Source of the DNA: a bacterium
Lineage (GTDB): Bacteria > UBA9089 > CG2-30-40-21 > SBAY01
DNA length: 9,579 bases
Direction: 5' to 3'
NCBI GenBank assembly: GCA_040757115.1
Contig: JBFLYA010000143.1
Location: 1-9,579, forward strand
In this document: one piece after another, positions 1-5,064 of the stretch
Layout: each line of letters begins with the position of its first letter
How positions within the stretch are numbered: the stretch's first letter is position 1
The notes under the pieces: generated by a model
Databases searched by the model: none
What the model was told of the DNA's origin: nothing
The model's input: only the letters and a program-made list of their open reading frames with translations
Made by a program: the position numbers and the translations under genes

Positions 1-158
1 GTGCGGTTAAATGTAAAATGAAAAATGTAAAATGTATAACTGAAAGGTAATGAGTCTTGCGAAGGAGTGAAATTTCCCATTTTTCATTTCCTATTTTACA
101 TTTTACATTTATTTTTCCTTTGCGTCTTGGCGATGAATTAGTCTAATCGCACAGGTGG
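1..158. repeat. ~150-bp inverted-end intergenic element, copy 1 (left edge cut by window)
   Basis: This stretch is nearly identical to 2757-2900, apart from 14 extra bases in copy 1 near its left end, equal to two heptamer units. The left end reads GTGCGGTTA and the right end TAATCGCACAGGTGG, so the termini are inverted repeats. The interior has a purine-strand heptamer array at 9-36 (units AAATGTA, AAATGAA, AAATGTA, AAATGTA) and a pyrimidine-strand heptamer array at 78-112 (CATTTTT, CATTTCC, TATTTTA, CATTTTA, CATTTAT). The two could pair into a long imperfect stem. There is no coding potential. It is probably a non-autonomous, MITE-like or structural repeat. Confidence 0.8.
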
Positions 159-193
159 GGATTTTTCCGTGTTTCATCCGTGTCCATCTGTGG

Positions 194-205
194 CTGAACG
201 GTTAC
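194..205 (-). repeat. 12-bp edge motif (GTAACYGTTCAG family)
   Basis: CTGAACGGTTAC on the plus strand, the inverse of GTAACCGTTCAG, ends a run with a roughly 10-nt period (TCCGTG.., TCCGTG.., TCTGTGG) at about 166-193. The same 12-mer, with one or two changes, occurs at 933, 1160, 1234, 2665 and 6959, always in spacers. Confidence 0.6.
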
Positions 206-222
206 CGATTTGGTTTATAATT

Positions 223-249
223 CTTCGTGCCCTTCGTGTTCTTCGTGGT
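223..249. repeat. 9-nt-period tandem array
   Basis: Three consecutive nonamers: CTTCGTGCC, CTTCGTGTT and CTTCGTGGT. Related triplets of nonamers with a different core occur at 312-338, 952-978, 1135-1161, 2685-2711, 3028-3054 and less regularly elsewhere. It is noncoding. Confidence 0.75.
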
Positions 250-274
250 TTTTAAAGATGTGAGGAAGGTTAAT

Positions 275-290
275 CTAACCGCACAGGTGG
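275..290. repeat. solo right end of the ~150-bp element
   Basis: CTAACCGCACAGGTGG matches the right terminus of the element at 143-158 and 2885-2900 with one change. No left half is seen, so this is an isolated end or a remnant. Confidence 0.6.
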
Positions 291-311
291 AAATTTTTTC
301 CCTTATTTCCC

Positions 312-338
312 TTTGCGTTCTTTGCGTGCTTGGCGTGA
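312..338. repeat. 9-nt-period tandem array
   Basis: Units TTTGCGTTC, TTTGCGTGC and TTGGCGTGA. It has the same period and T/G-rich composition as the array at 223-249. Confidence 0.7.
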
Positions 339-345
339 AACTTCC

Positions 346-430
346 TTTCTCCTGAAAATAGGCTGAAGGCGAAAGGTTTAAGGCTGAAGATTTTTTATCC
401 TATATCCTTCAGCCTATAGCCTATTTTTCA
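346..430. repeat. heptamer inverted-repeat element, copy 1
   Basis: The element begins with a 17-mer, TTTCTCCTGAAAATAGG, also present at 7122-7138. Four purine-rich heptamers follow at 361-388 (GGCTGAA, GGCGAAA, GGTTTAA, GGCTGAA). After a short T-run come pyrimidine-rich heptamers at 396-430 (TATCCTA, TATCCTT, CAGCCTA, TAGCCTA, TTTTTCA). Left TGAAAATAGG and right CCTATTTTTCA are inverted ends. The arms can pair into a long hairpin. It lies 54 bp downstream of the ferredoxin gene and could act as a transcript end, though no clear terminator T-run follows. Confidence 0.75.
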
Positions 431-483
431 TCGCTCTGTCCTCCGCAGGTTAATGTTCATTCCCCCAAATGATTGAACCATTA

Positions 484-891
484 CTAAAATAGTATTTCTA
501 CTGCTTGATAAGGACATGCCTTCAGGCAGAGCCCACACAGGATACAGTGTTCAGCCTCAAATGAGACTTCCATCTTTTCCCGGTTAACTCTTAAAGCCTC
601 AGAAGGACACAAAGGAATACAGGCAGTACAATGAGTACATTTCCCCTCATTCCATCGAACATCCTGAGCTAAGGGTTGGATAGTTACTCCTAATTCTTTA
701 AGATAGTCCATTCCTTTATGAAATTCGTCTTTTTGCCCGCTTATTTCCATGACTAATCTTCCTTCTTCATCAGGATTAACCTTAGCACTAAGAATATTAA
801 CCATCAAATCATAGTTTTTGATTAATCGGTAAGTAATTGGTTGTTCAACAGTTTGTTTGGGAAAGGTTAACACAATTCGCTTTTTAATCAT
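484..891 (-). CDS. NIL-domain 4Fe-4S dicluster ferredoxin
   Basis: Small electron-transfer protein of 135 residues. Residues about 1-75 match the NIL ligand-binding-like domain known from methionine ABC transporter ATPases and from stand-alone ferredoxins. Residues 80-135 carry two bacterial-type [4Fe-4S] motifs: C85-x2-C88-x2-C91-x3-C95-P and C116-x2-C119-x2-C122-x3-C126-P. There is no signal peptide, so it should be cytosolic. I chose the ATG at 891 because an AGGAGG ribosome site ends 8 nt before it. An in-frame GTG at 900 overlaps that site and would add only three residues. Such NIL-ferredoxins occur in anaerobes and are often linked to sulphur or methionine metabolism, but nothing in the window fixes the partner. 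It appears monocistronic, bounded by repeat-filled spacers. Confidence 0.9.
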   Translation of the reverse strand: MIKKRIVLTFPKQTVEQPITYRLIKNYDLMVNILSAKVNPDEEGRLVMEISGQKDEFHKGMDYLKELGVTIQPLAQDVRWNEGKCTHCTACIPLCPSEALRVNREKMEVSFEAEHCILCGLCLKACPYQAVEILF

Positions 892-903
892 ACTTTTCAC
901 CTC

Positions 904-933
904 CTATTCCATTTCCTGCTATTCCATTTCCTG
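904..933. repeat. tandem duplication of 15 bp upstream of the ferredoxin gene
   Basis: CTATTCCATTTCCTG occurs twice head to tail (904-918 and 919-933), immediately upstream of the ribosome site of the ferredoxin gene. It therefore lies in its leader or promoter-proximal region. Confidence 0.85.
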
Positions 934-1171
934 TAACTGTTCAGGATATAGCCACAGAGTCACAGAGAACACAGAGGGAATATATAACTACGAATGAACA
1001 CAAATACAAAAAAATTGTAGTACGAGGCTTTAGCCTCGCTTCTGGCAAGCCAAAAGGCGAACCTAAAGATTCGCACTACATTTATGGGATGTCAGAGGTT
1101 AATTCGTGTGCATTTGTGGTTAATTTCCTTAATTCTCTGTGAACTCTGTGCCTCTGTGGCTGAACGGTTAC
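933..1171. repeat. composite inverted spacer element, copy 1
   Basis: The outer ends are GTAACTGTTCAG (933-944) and CTGAACGGTTAC (1160-1171), an inverted pair. Inside them the nonamer triplets are also inverted: CCACAGAGT, CACAGAGAA, CACAGAGGG at 952-978 versus CTCTGTGAA, CTCTGTGCC, TCTGTGGCT at 1135-1161. Next come ACGAATGAACAC and the related GTTAATTCGTGTGC, and at the centre the 65-bp twin hairpin. The whole is a nested imperfect palindrome. It is repeated, with an extra inserted element, at 2665-3057. Confidence 0.8.
1016..1080. repeat. 65-bp twin-hairpin element, copy 1
   Basis: The ends TGTAGTACGA and TCGCACTACA are inverted repeats with one mismatch. Inside are two small palindromes, CGAGGCTTTAGCCTCG and CGAACCTAAAGATTCG, joined by CTTCTGGCAAGC. 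The second copy at 2909-2973 has the same length. The structure resembles a REP/BIME-like or MITE-like unit; no encoding transposase is in the window. Confidence 0.8.
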
Positions 1172-1233
1172 GATTTCTCCTATTTTTTACTTTCTCCTCC
1201 GTTTTATCCATACTAATCCGTGTTAATCAGTGG

Positions 1234-1245
1234 CTGAATAGTTAC
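1234..1245 (-). repeat. 12-bp edge motif next to the DUF3795 stop codon
   Basis: CTGAATAGTTAC, a variant of the inverse of GTAACYGTTCAG, lies 15 bp from the 3' end of the DUF3795 gene. It follows a degenerate TCCGTGTTAATCAGTGG run at 1217-1233. Confidence 0.6.
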
Positions 1246-1259
1246 TAAAACTTATGAAT

Positions 1260-1787
1260 TTATCTGGGTAAATAATCGCTATTTCTTTTAATAACGCTTT
1301 TTAAAGTAGCTATCTTTAATCTTAAATCCGAACTATCTATCTGGTGATTAGCTATCATCTTTTTTACTTCACTAATAGCATCTTCGATTAAACTAACTGG
1401 CATAAAATTACAAACCAGGCAATAAAAATTTATTGAGTAACCATCATCATAATTATCTAATAGATATTTTAAGAGTGAGTGTTTTCCCTTTTGTTCTTTA
1501 AGCATAAATTCTATCCCAATCTCTTTAATTCTATCCAGATTAGGTCTTCTTAGTTTATGAAACCTTTGACCTGGTAATGGTAATAATCTTTCACAGGGAT
1601 ATTCTTCACAATCAGCACAGGTTACAAGATACTTTTGTAGAACGCAACATTGAAATATTCCACACCAGGTATTCGTCTCAATCAATTTACAACCGGGGCA
1701 TTTATTCCTATCTTTAGTGTGAAATCTTGGGCAAAGATAACAATCTAATCCACAGGCACCAATAAGTTTTTGTTCTTCTCTATCCAT
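1260..1787 (-). CDS. DUF3795 domain Cys-rich protein
   Basis: 175-residue cytosolic protein of unknown function. The N-terminal half is Cys-rich in the DUF3795 pattern: ACGLDCYLCP (C12, C16, C19), CPGC (C30, C33), a WCGIFQCC stretch, then CADCEEYPC (C57, C60, C65). These are likely metal ligands (zinc or an Fe-S cluster). Another YCLVC pair lies near residues 122-126. The C-terminal ~50 residues are helical and basic, without a recognised motif. The start ATG at 1787 is preceded by AAAGG at 8 nt. The gene stands alone between repeat spacers, and no function is proposed in the family. I am confident of the family from the spacing of the cysteines but not of any role. Confidence 0.85.
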   Translation of the reverse strand: MDREEQKLIGACGLDCYLCPRFHTKDRNKCPGCKLIETNTWCGIFQCCVLQKYLVTCADCEEYPCERLLPLPGQRFHKLRRPNLDRIKEIGIEFMLKEQKGKHSLLKYLLDNYDDGYSINFYCLVCNFMPVSLIEDAISEVKKMIANHQIDSSDLRLKIATLKSVIKRNSDYLPR

Positions 1788-1815
1788 AATTATCGCCTTT
1801 GCATCAAGTTAATAG

Positions 1816-1836
1816 GGACGCAGATTTGCGCAGATT
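1816..1836 (+). repeat. left arm of a 21-bp inverted pair framing the GxxExxY fragment
   Basis: GGACGCAGAT, a 3-nt linker, then GCAGATT. It matches the reverse complement of 2042-2062 except around the linker. It belongs to the ~10-nt-period family (GACGCAGAT, TGCGCAGAT). Confidence 0.7.
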
Positions 1837-1888
1837 ATCAGGATAATAAAAACTAAATAATCTGCGAATATCTTTATAAAATCTGGAG

Positions 1889-2003
1889 TTATGCCTTTTG
1901 TTTAACTTTGGGATTATGTCCGAAATTAAATAATTGTGCAAGTTCAATCTATCGCTTTAAGATAATTTAGAAGTTGTACCTCAAGTTCATCAGCAAGGCA
2001 TTT
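1889..2003 (-). pseudogene. GxxExxY-family (PD-(D/E)XK-like) protein, frameshifted C-terminal fragment
   Basis: On the minus strand from 2003 one frame reads KCLADELEVQLLNYLKAID and then stops. Shifting by one base, the sequence continues ELAQLFNFGHNPKVKQKA to a TAA at 1889. Joined, this matches the conserved C-terminal part of GxxExxY proteins (a DEhevQLLNYLKAT..gLLLNFG..PKvkRk pattern, from family knowledge). The N-terminal half with the GxxExxY motif is absent. It is therefore a decayed remnant with at least one frameshift and a 5' deletion. It is framed by the inverted 21-bp pair at 1816-1836 and 2042-2062, so the gene and repeats may have arrived together. This fragment and its flanks account for the 306-bp gap between the DUF3795 and Gx genes. 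Confidence 0.65.
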
Positions 2004-2041
2004 TATGATTCTTGGTCAAATTTTATGTTTAAAATCTTAAA

Positions 2042-2062
2042 AATCTGCGTTCATCTGCGTCC
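2042..2062 (-). repeat. right arm of the 21-bp inverted pair
   Basis: AATCTGCGTTCATCTGCGTC plus a final C. It is the inverse of the left arm at 1816-1836 and has two ATCTGCGT units spaced by about 10 nt. Confidence 0.7.
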
Positions 2063-2093
2063 AACAAAAAGGAAATTCCTATACGATTAAATC

Positions 2094-2648
2094 TTACGGC
2101 TGATACCCGAATGCTGACAGTTGTAGCTGTTTATTCAGATAAATAACTACTACGCCATTGAAAAAACCAGTGACTAACGAAGACAAAAGGAATAGAGGCA
2201 CAAGATAAAAACAACCCGAATGTTTGATTAAAATAAAATAGGCAACGACAATTTGAGTTAAATTATTAGCCACAGCACCAATAATACTTATCCCAATGAA
2301 ACTAAATATCTTTTTACCGACCTTGTAAAATATCGCCATCACTATGGCTGAAATCACTCCACCGCTAAATCCTAAAATAAACGCTGGAGAAAATAAACTG
2401 CCTCTTAACAAACTGCTTAAAACACTTCGTAGTCCTGCTACAACCACGCCTCCTTTGATGCCAAATAAGATTATGGCGATTAAAGTTACGATATTAGCTA
2501 ATCCAATCCTTAGCCAGGGGAACATCGGTGGCAGGTAGGTATTTTCTAAAGTATTTAATACCGTAGCCAATGAGACTAAAACGGCTATTTGGGCTAATTT
2601 TTTGGTTCTGGATATAAGGTATAGTTGTTCGTTGTTCAATCTCTTCAT
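2094..2648 (-). CDS. Gx transporter family / heptaprenyl diphosphate synthase component I-like membrane protein
   Basis: 184-residue integral membrane protein with about five or six hydrophobic segments. The N-terminal region LVSLATVLNTLENTYLPP, the following PWLRIGLANIVTLIAI and the GLRSVLSSLLRGS segment are characteristic of the Hpre_diP_synt_I / Gx family, which resembles ECF-transporter substrate-binding subunits. Despite the old name, a role in prenyl synthesis is doubtful; it is probably a small-molecule uptake subunit with unknown substrate. The start ATG at 2648 has AAGGAG 6 nt upstream. In many anaerobes this gene sits beside apbE and FMN-binding or NusG-II proteins (family knowledge). 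Here apbE lies upstream on the same strand across a 409-bp repeat spacer, so the association is kept but the operon may be interrupted. Confidence 0.85.
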   Translation of the reverse strand: MKRLNNEQLYLISRTKKLAQIAVLVSLATVLNTLENTYLPPMFPWLRIGLANIVTLIAIILFGIKGGVVVAGLRSVLSSLLRGSLFSPAFILGFSGGVISAIVMAIFYKVGKKIFSFIGISIIGAVANNLTQIVVAYFILIKHSGCFYLVPLFLLSSLVTGFFNGVVVIYLNKQLQLSAFGYQP

Positions 2649-2752
2649 TCTTCACTCCTTAGTTGTAACCGTTCAGGGATATAACCACAGAGTCACAGAG
2701 AACACAGAGGGAATATATAACCACGAATGAACACGGATAATAAAAAGATTCG

Positions 2753-2900
2753 ACCTGTGCGGTTAAATGTAAAATGGATAACTGAAAGGTAATGAGTTTT
2801 GCGAAGTCCTAAAATTTCCCATTTTTCATTTCCTATTTTACATTTTACATTTATTTTTCCTTTGCGTCTCTGCGATGAATTAGTCTAATCGCACAGGTGG
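2753..2900. repeat. ~150-bp inverted-end intergenic element, copy 2 (complete)
   Basis: It runs from ACCTGTGCGGTTA (2753-2765) to TAATCGCACAGGT (2886-2898), inverted ends matching at 12 of 13 bases. The interior matches 1-158, including the heptamer run CATTTTT, CATTTCC, TATTTTA, CATTTTA. It is nested inside a spacer element that lacks it in the other copy, which suggests a discrete insertion. No target duplication can be read with confidence. Confidence 0.8.
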
Positions 2901-2908
2901 GAAAGATT

Positions 2909-2973
2909 TGTAGTGCGAGGCTTTAGCCTCGCTTCTGGCAAGCAGGAAAGCGAACCTAAAGGTTCGCACTACA
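2909..2973. repeat. 65-bp twin-hairpin element, copy 2
   Basis: Perfect 10-bp terminal inverted repeats TGTAGTGCGA / TCGCACTACA. Internal palindromes are GCGAGGCTTTAGCCTCGC and GCGAACCTAAAGGTTCGC, both perfect here. The length equals copy 1 (1016-1080); differences lie in the linker and stems, and one stem change in copy 1 weakens pairing. Confidence 0.85.
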
Positions 2974-3057
2974 TTTATCGAATGGCACAGGTTAATTCGT
3001 GTCCATTTGTGGCTAATTTCTCTAATTCTCTGTGAACTCTGTGCCTCTGTGGCTGAA

Positions 3058-4080
3058 TTAAGGAAATTTACTTAATTTTATTTTATTTTTAATCCCTGGC
3101 GAAACCATTATTCCAGAATCTGAGACAATAATGCCTTCCACTGTGTCTAATTTTTCAATCAATTCCATTCCTGCTTTCTCACCTAAGACAAATACTGCGG
3201 TAGAAAGAATATCCGCAATCATTGCCGACGGCGTGATTATCGTCACACTTATGCATAGATTTGCTGGATAGCCGCTTTTGGGGTCAATGATATGATGGTA
3301 TCTTCTGCCCTTGTCGATAAAGAAGTGTTCGTAATCACCTGATGTCGCCACAGCCATATTTTTTAGAGGAAAAGCACCTAAAATTTCATTTGCTTTGCGT
3401 GGATGCTGAATTCCAATCTGCCAGAGTTTTCCATAAGGATTTTTACCAATAGCCTTAATGTTTCTCCCAATATCCACCAAGGCATCTTTAATTCCAGCCG
3501 ATTCAATAATGTCAATTGCTTCTTCTACGGCATAGCCTTTGGCTACACCGCCTAAATCTATTTTCATCCCTTCAAGTCCTAAAACAACCTCCCGATTTCG
3601 CGGGTTTAATTTCACCTGCCGATAATCAACCAATATTGCCTTTTGGGCAATTTTATCTCGTGTCGGAACTATCCCTTTATCTTCTCTGAATCCCCATAAT
3701 TCTGTAACCGGTCCAATCGTTACATCAAACGCACCAGTGCTTAAATTAGAATAGGCTACGGACTTTTCCAGAACATAAAAAAGGTCTTTACTAACCTTCA
3801 TCTTTTTATTACGGTTAAGAATGGATAACTCACTCTCAGGATTGTGACTTGACATTTTATCTTCAATCTCTTTAATCCGTTCAAAACATCTTTTAATCGT
3901 TCCTTCTGCACGGAGCGGGTCATCATCTATTACCTTAATTTCAGCGATTGTGCCCATTACCACTTGAGTTTTAGAGAAAAGTTGCTTTTTCTCCCCACAA
4001 CCTGAACTGAAAGTAAGAAGTAAAATAAATCCAATATTCAACAGCCAAAATCCAAAATTTTTTTTACAATCCCACGCCAT
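3058..4080 (-). CDS. apbE: FAD:protein FMN transferase, lipoprotein (ApbE family)
   Basis: 340 residues, the usual ApbE length. It transfers FMN from FAD to Thr/Ser of target proteins such as Rnf/Nqr subunits and FMN-binding-domain proteins, outside the cytoplasmic membrane. The N-terminus has a hydrophobic segment ending in SSGC (C28), a lipobox. Family motifs seen: DLGGVAKGYA (175-184), ATSGDY (245-250), HHIIDPKSGYP (262-272) and ADILSTA with the Mg2+-binding D290 and T294. The usual GG(D/N) motif near 205 reads GRN (R206), an unusual replacement. The start ATG at 4080 overlaps the end of the upstream radical SAM gene by 17 nt. Its site AGGAGGTGATTT-ATG lies inside that gene, so translation is likely coupled. 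No target flavoprotein is in the window. Confidence 0.95.
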   Translation of the reverse strand: MAWDCKKNFGFWLLNIGFILLLTFSSGCGEKKQLFSKTQVVMGTIAEIKVIDDDPLRAEGTIKRCFERIKEIEDKMSSHNPESELSILNRNKKMKVSKDLFYVLEKSVAYSNLSTGAFDVTIGPVTELWGFREDKGIVPTRDKIAQKAILVDYRQVKLNPRNREVVLGLEGMKIDLGGVAKGYAVEEAIDIIESAGIKDALVDIGRNIKAIGKNPYGKLWQIGIQHPRKANEILGAFPLKNMAVATSGDYEHFFIDKGRRYHHIIDPKSGYPANLCISVTIITPSAMIADILSTAVFVLGEKAGMELIEKLDTVEGIIVSDSGIMVSPGIKNKIKLSKFP

Positions 4081-5062
4081 AAATCACCTCCTGACAATAT
4101 TCACATTTACCATTTTTTATCTTATACTCGGTCAATGAATATCCCTCTCGAATAATCAGTTTTTTCTTACAATTAGGACAAAAGGTAGTGTTTGTATCTA
4201 TATCCCAGATATTTCCCAGATAGACATATTTTAATTTTAAAATAGCAATCTCGTAAGCCTTTTTCAGGGTTGATACTGGTGTAGGCGGAAGAGTCATTTT
4301 ATATTGTGGGTAATATTTTGAAAAATGAGTCGGCGTATCATCCCCTAATTCATTTGCTATCCAGTTCACTAATTCCTGTAATATTTCTTCGTTATCATTT
4401 AAAGTAGGAATAATCAAGTTGGTGACTTCGACCAATTTACCTTTTTCTCTCGATAATTTAGCGGTATTTAGAACAGGGGATAGTTCTCCTTTGGAATATT
4501 TCGTATAAAACTTTGGTTCAAAAGATTTTATATCAATATTAAGGGCATCAATATAAGGTAATAATTCTAACAACGGTTCAGGATTAACAGAGCCGTTAGT
4601 GACCAGAACATTGGTTAATTCCTGTTCTTTAGCTAATTTAGCTGTTTCTAAGACATATTCGAACCAGATGAATGGTTCAGTATAGGTATAGGAAATGCCA
4701 CTGGACTTTTCTTCTTTTGCCAGTATAACTGCCTGGTGAGGGCTAAGTTTTTGAGTTTTTGCATCTATGTTTTGTGAGATATGCCAATTCTGGCAAAAAT
4801 CACAGGCAAAATTACATCCAACTGTGCCTAATGAAAGGATTTCACTGCCTGGATAAAAATGGTAGAGTGGTTTTTTTTCAATCGGGTCCATTGCAATTGC
4901 AGAGCATTCTTCGTAGATTTTAGAATAAAGCGTGCCCTCAAGATTTATCCTGACCCGACAAAAACCTACCTTGCCTTGCCCAATAATGCACATTTTGGGA
5001 CATAAAAGGCATTTAACCTTGTTATTCTCCTCTAATTTTTCGTAGTATAAAGCTTGTTTCAT
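4064..5062 (-). CDS. amrS: AmmeMemoRadiSam-system radical SAM enzyme
   Basis: 332-residue cytosolic radical SAM protein. The cluster motif C83-x3-C87-x2-C90 followed by QNW, the preceding C18-x2-C21-x3-C25 and C35 region, the SYTYTEPFIWFEY segment (124-136), and HFSKYYPQYKM (246-256) are the AmrS/PflA-like hallmarks. A C-terminal C295-x2-C298 and C320-x2-C323 pair forms a zinc-ribbon-like tail. The partner families AMMECR1 and Memo are not in this window. The biochemical role of the trio is not settled. It starts 2 nt after the stop of the glycosyltransferase gene (TAA-TT-ATG) and overlaps apbE at its 3' end, so it is the middle gene of a three-gene operon. Confidence 0.92.
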   Translation of the reverse strand: MKQALYYEKLEENNKVKCLLCPKMCIIGQGKVGFCRVRINLEGTLYSKIYEECSAIAMDPIEKKPLYHFYPGSEILSLGTVGCNFACDFCQNWHISQNIDAKTQKLSPHQAVILAKEEKSSGISYTYTEPFIWFEYVLETAKLAKEQELTNVLVTNGSVNPEPLLELLPYIDALNIDIKSFEPKFYTKYSKGELSPVLNTAKLSREKGKLVEVTNLIIPTLNDNEEILQELVNWIANELGDDTPTHFSKYYPQYKMTLPPTPVSTLKKAYEIAILKLKYVYLGNIWDIDTNTTFCPNCKKKLIIREGYSLTEYKIKNGKCEYCQEVIYGVGL

Positions 5063-5064
5063 AA

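Larger units (their letters stand above)
2665..3057. repeat. composite inverted spacer element, copy 2, with nested insertion
   Basis: It starts with GTAACCGTTCAG (2665-2676), CCACAGAGT, CACAGAGAA, CACAGAGGG (2685-2711) and ACGAATGAACAC. It then differs from copy 1 by containing the ~150-bp element (2753-2900) before the 65-bp twin hairpin (2909-2973). It ends with GGTTAATTCGTG, CTCTGTGAA, CTCTGTGCC, TCTGTGGCT (3028-3054) and CTGAA. The last bases run directly into the TTA that is the apbE stop codon. This explains the whole 409-bp gap between the Gx gene and apbE. Confidence 0.8.

Noticed and set aside
1-483. CRISPR array, suggested by many short direct repeats
   Set aside because: Periods are 7-10 nt with no spacers between repeats; the units are contiguous and degenerate, and no cas gene is present.
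2344-2538. Plus-strand open frame of 64 codons inside the Gx gene
   Set aside because: Antisense to a well-supported membrane protein, no ribosome site, low-complexity product.
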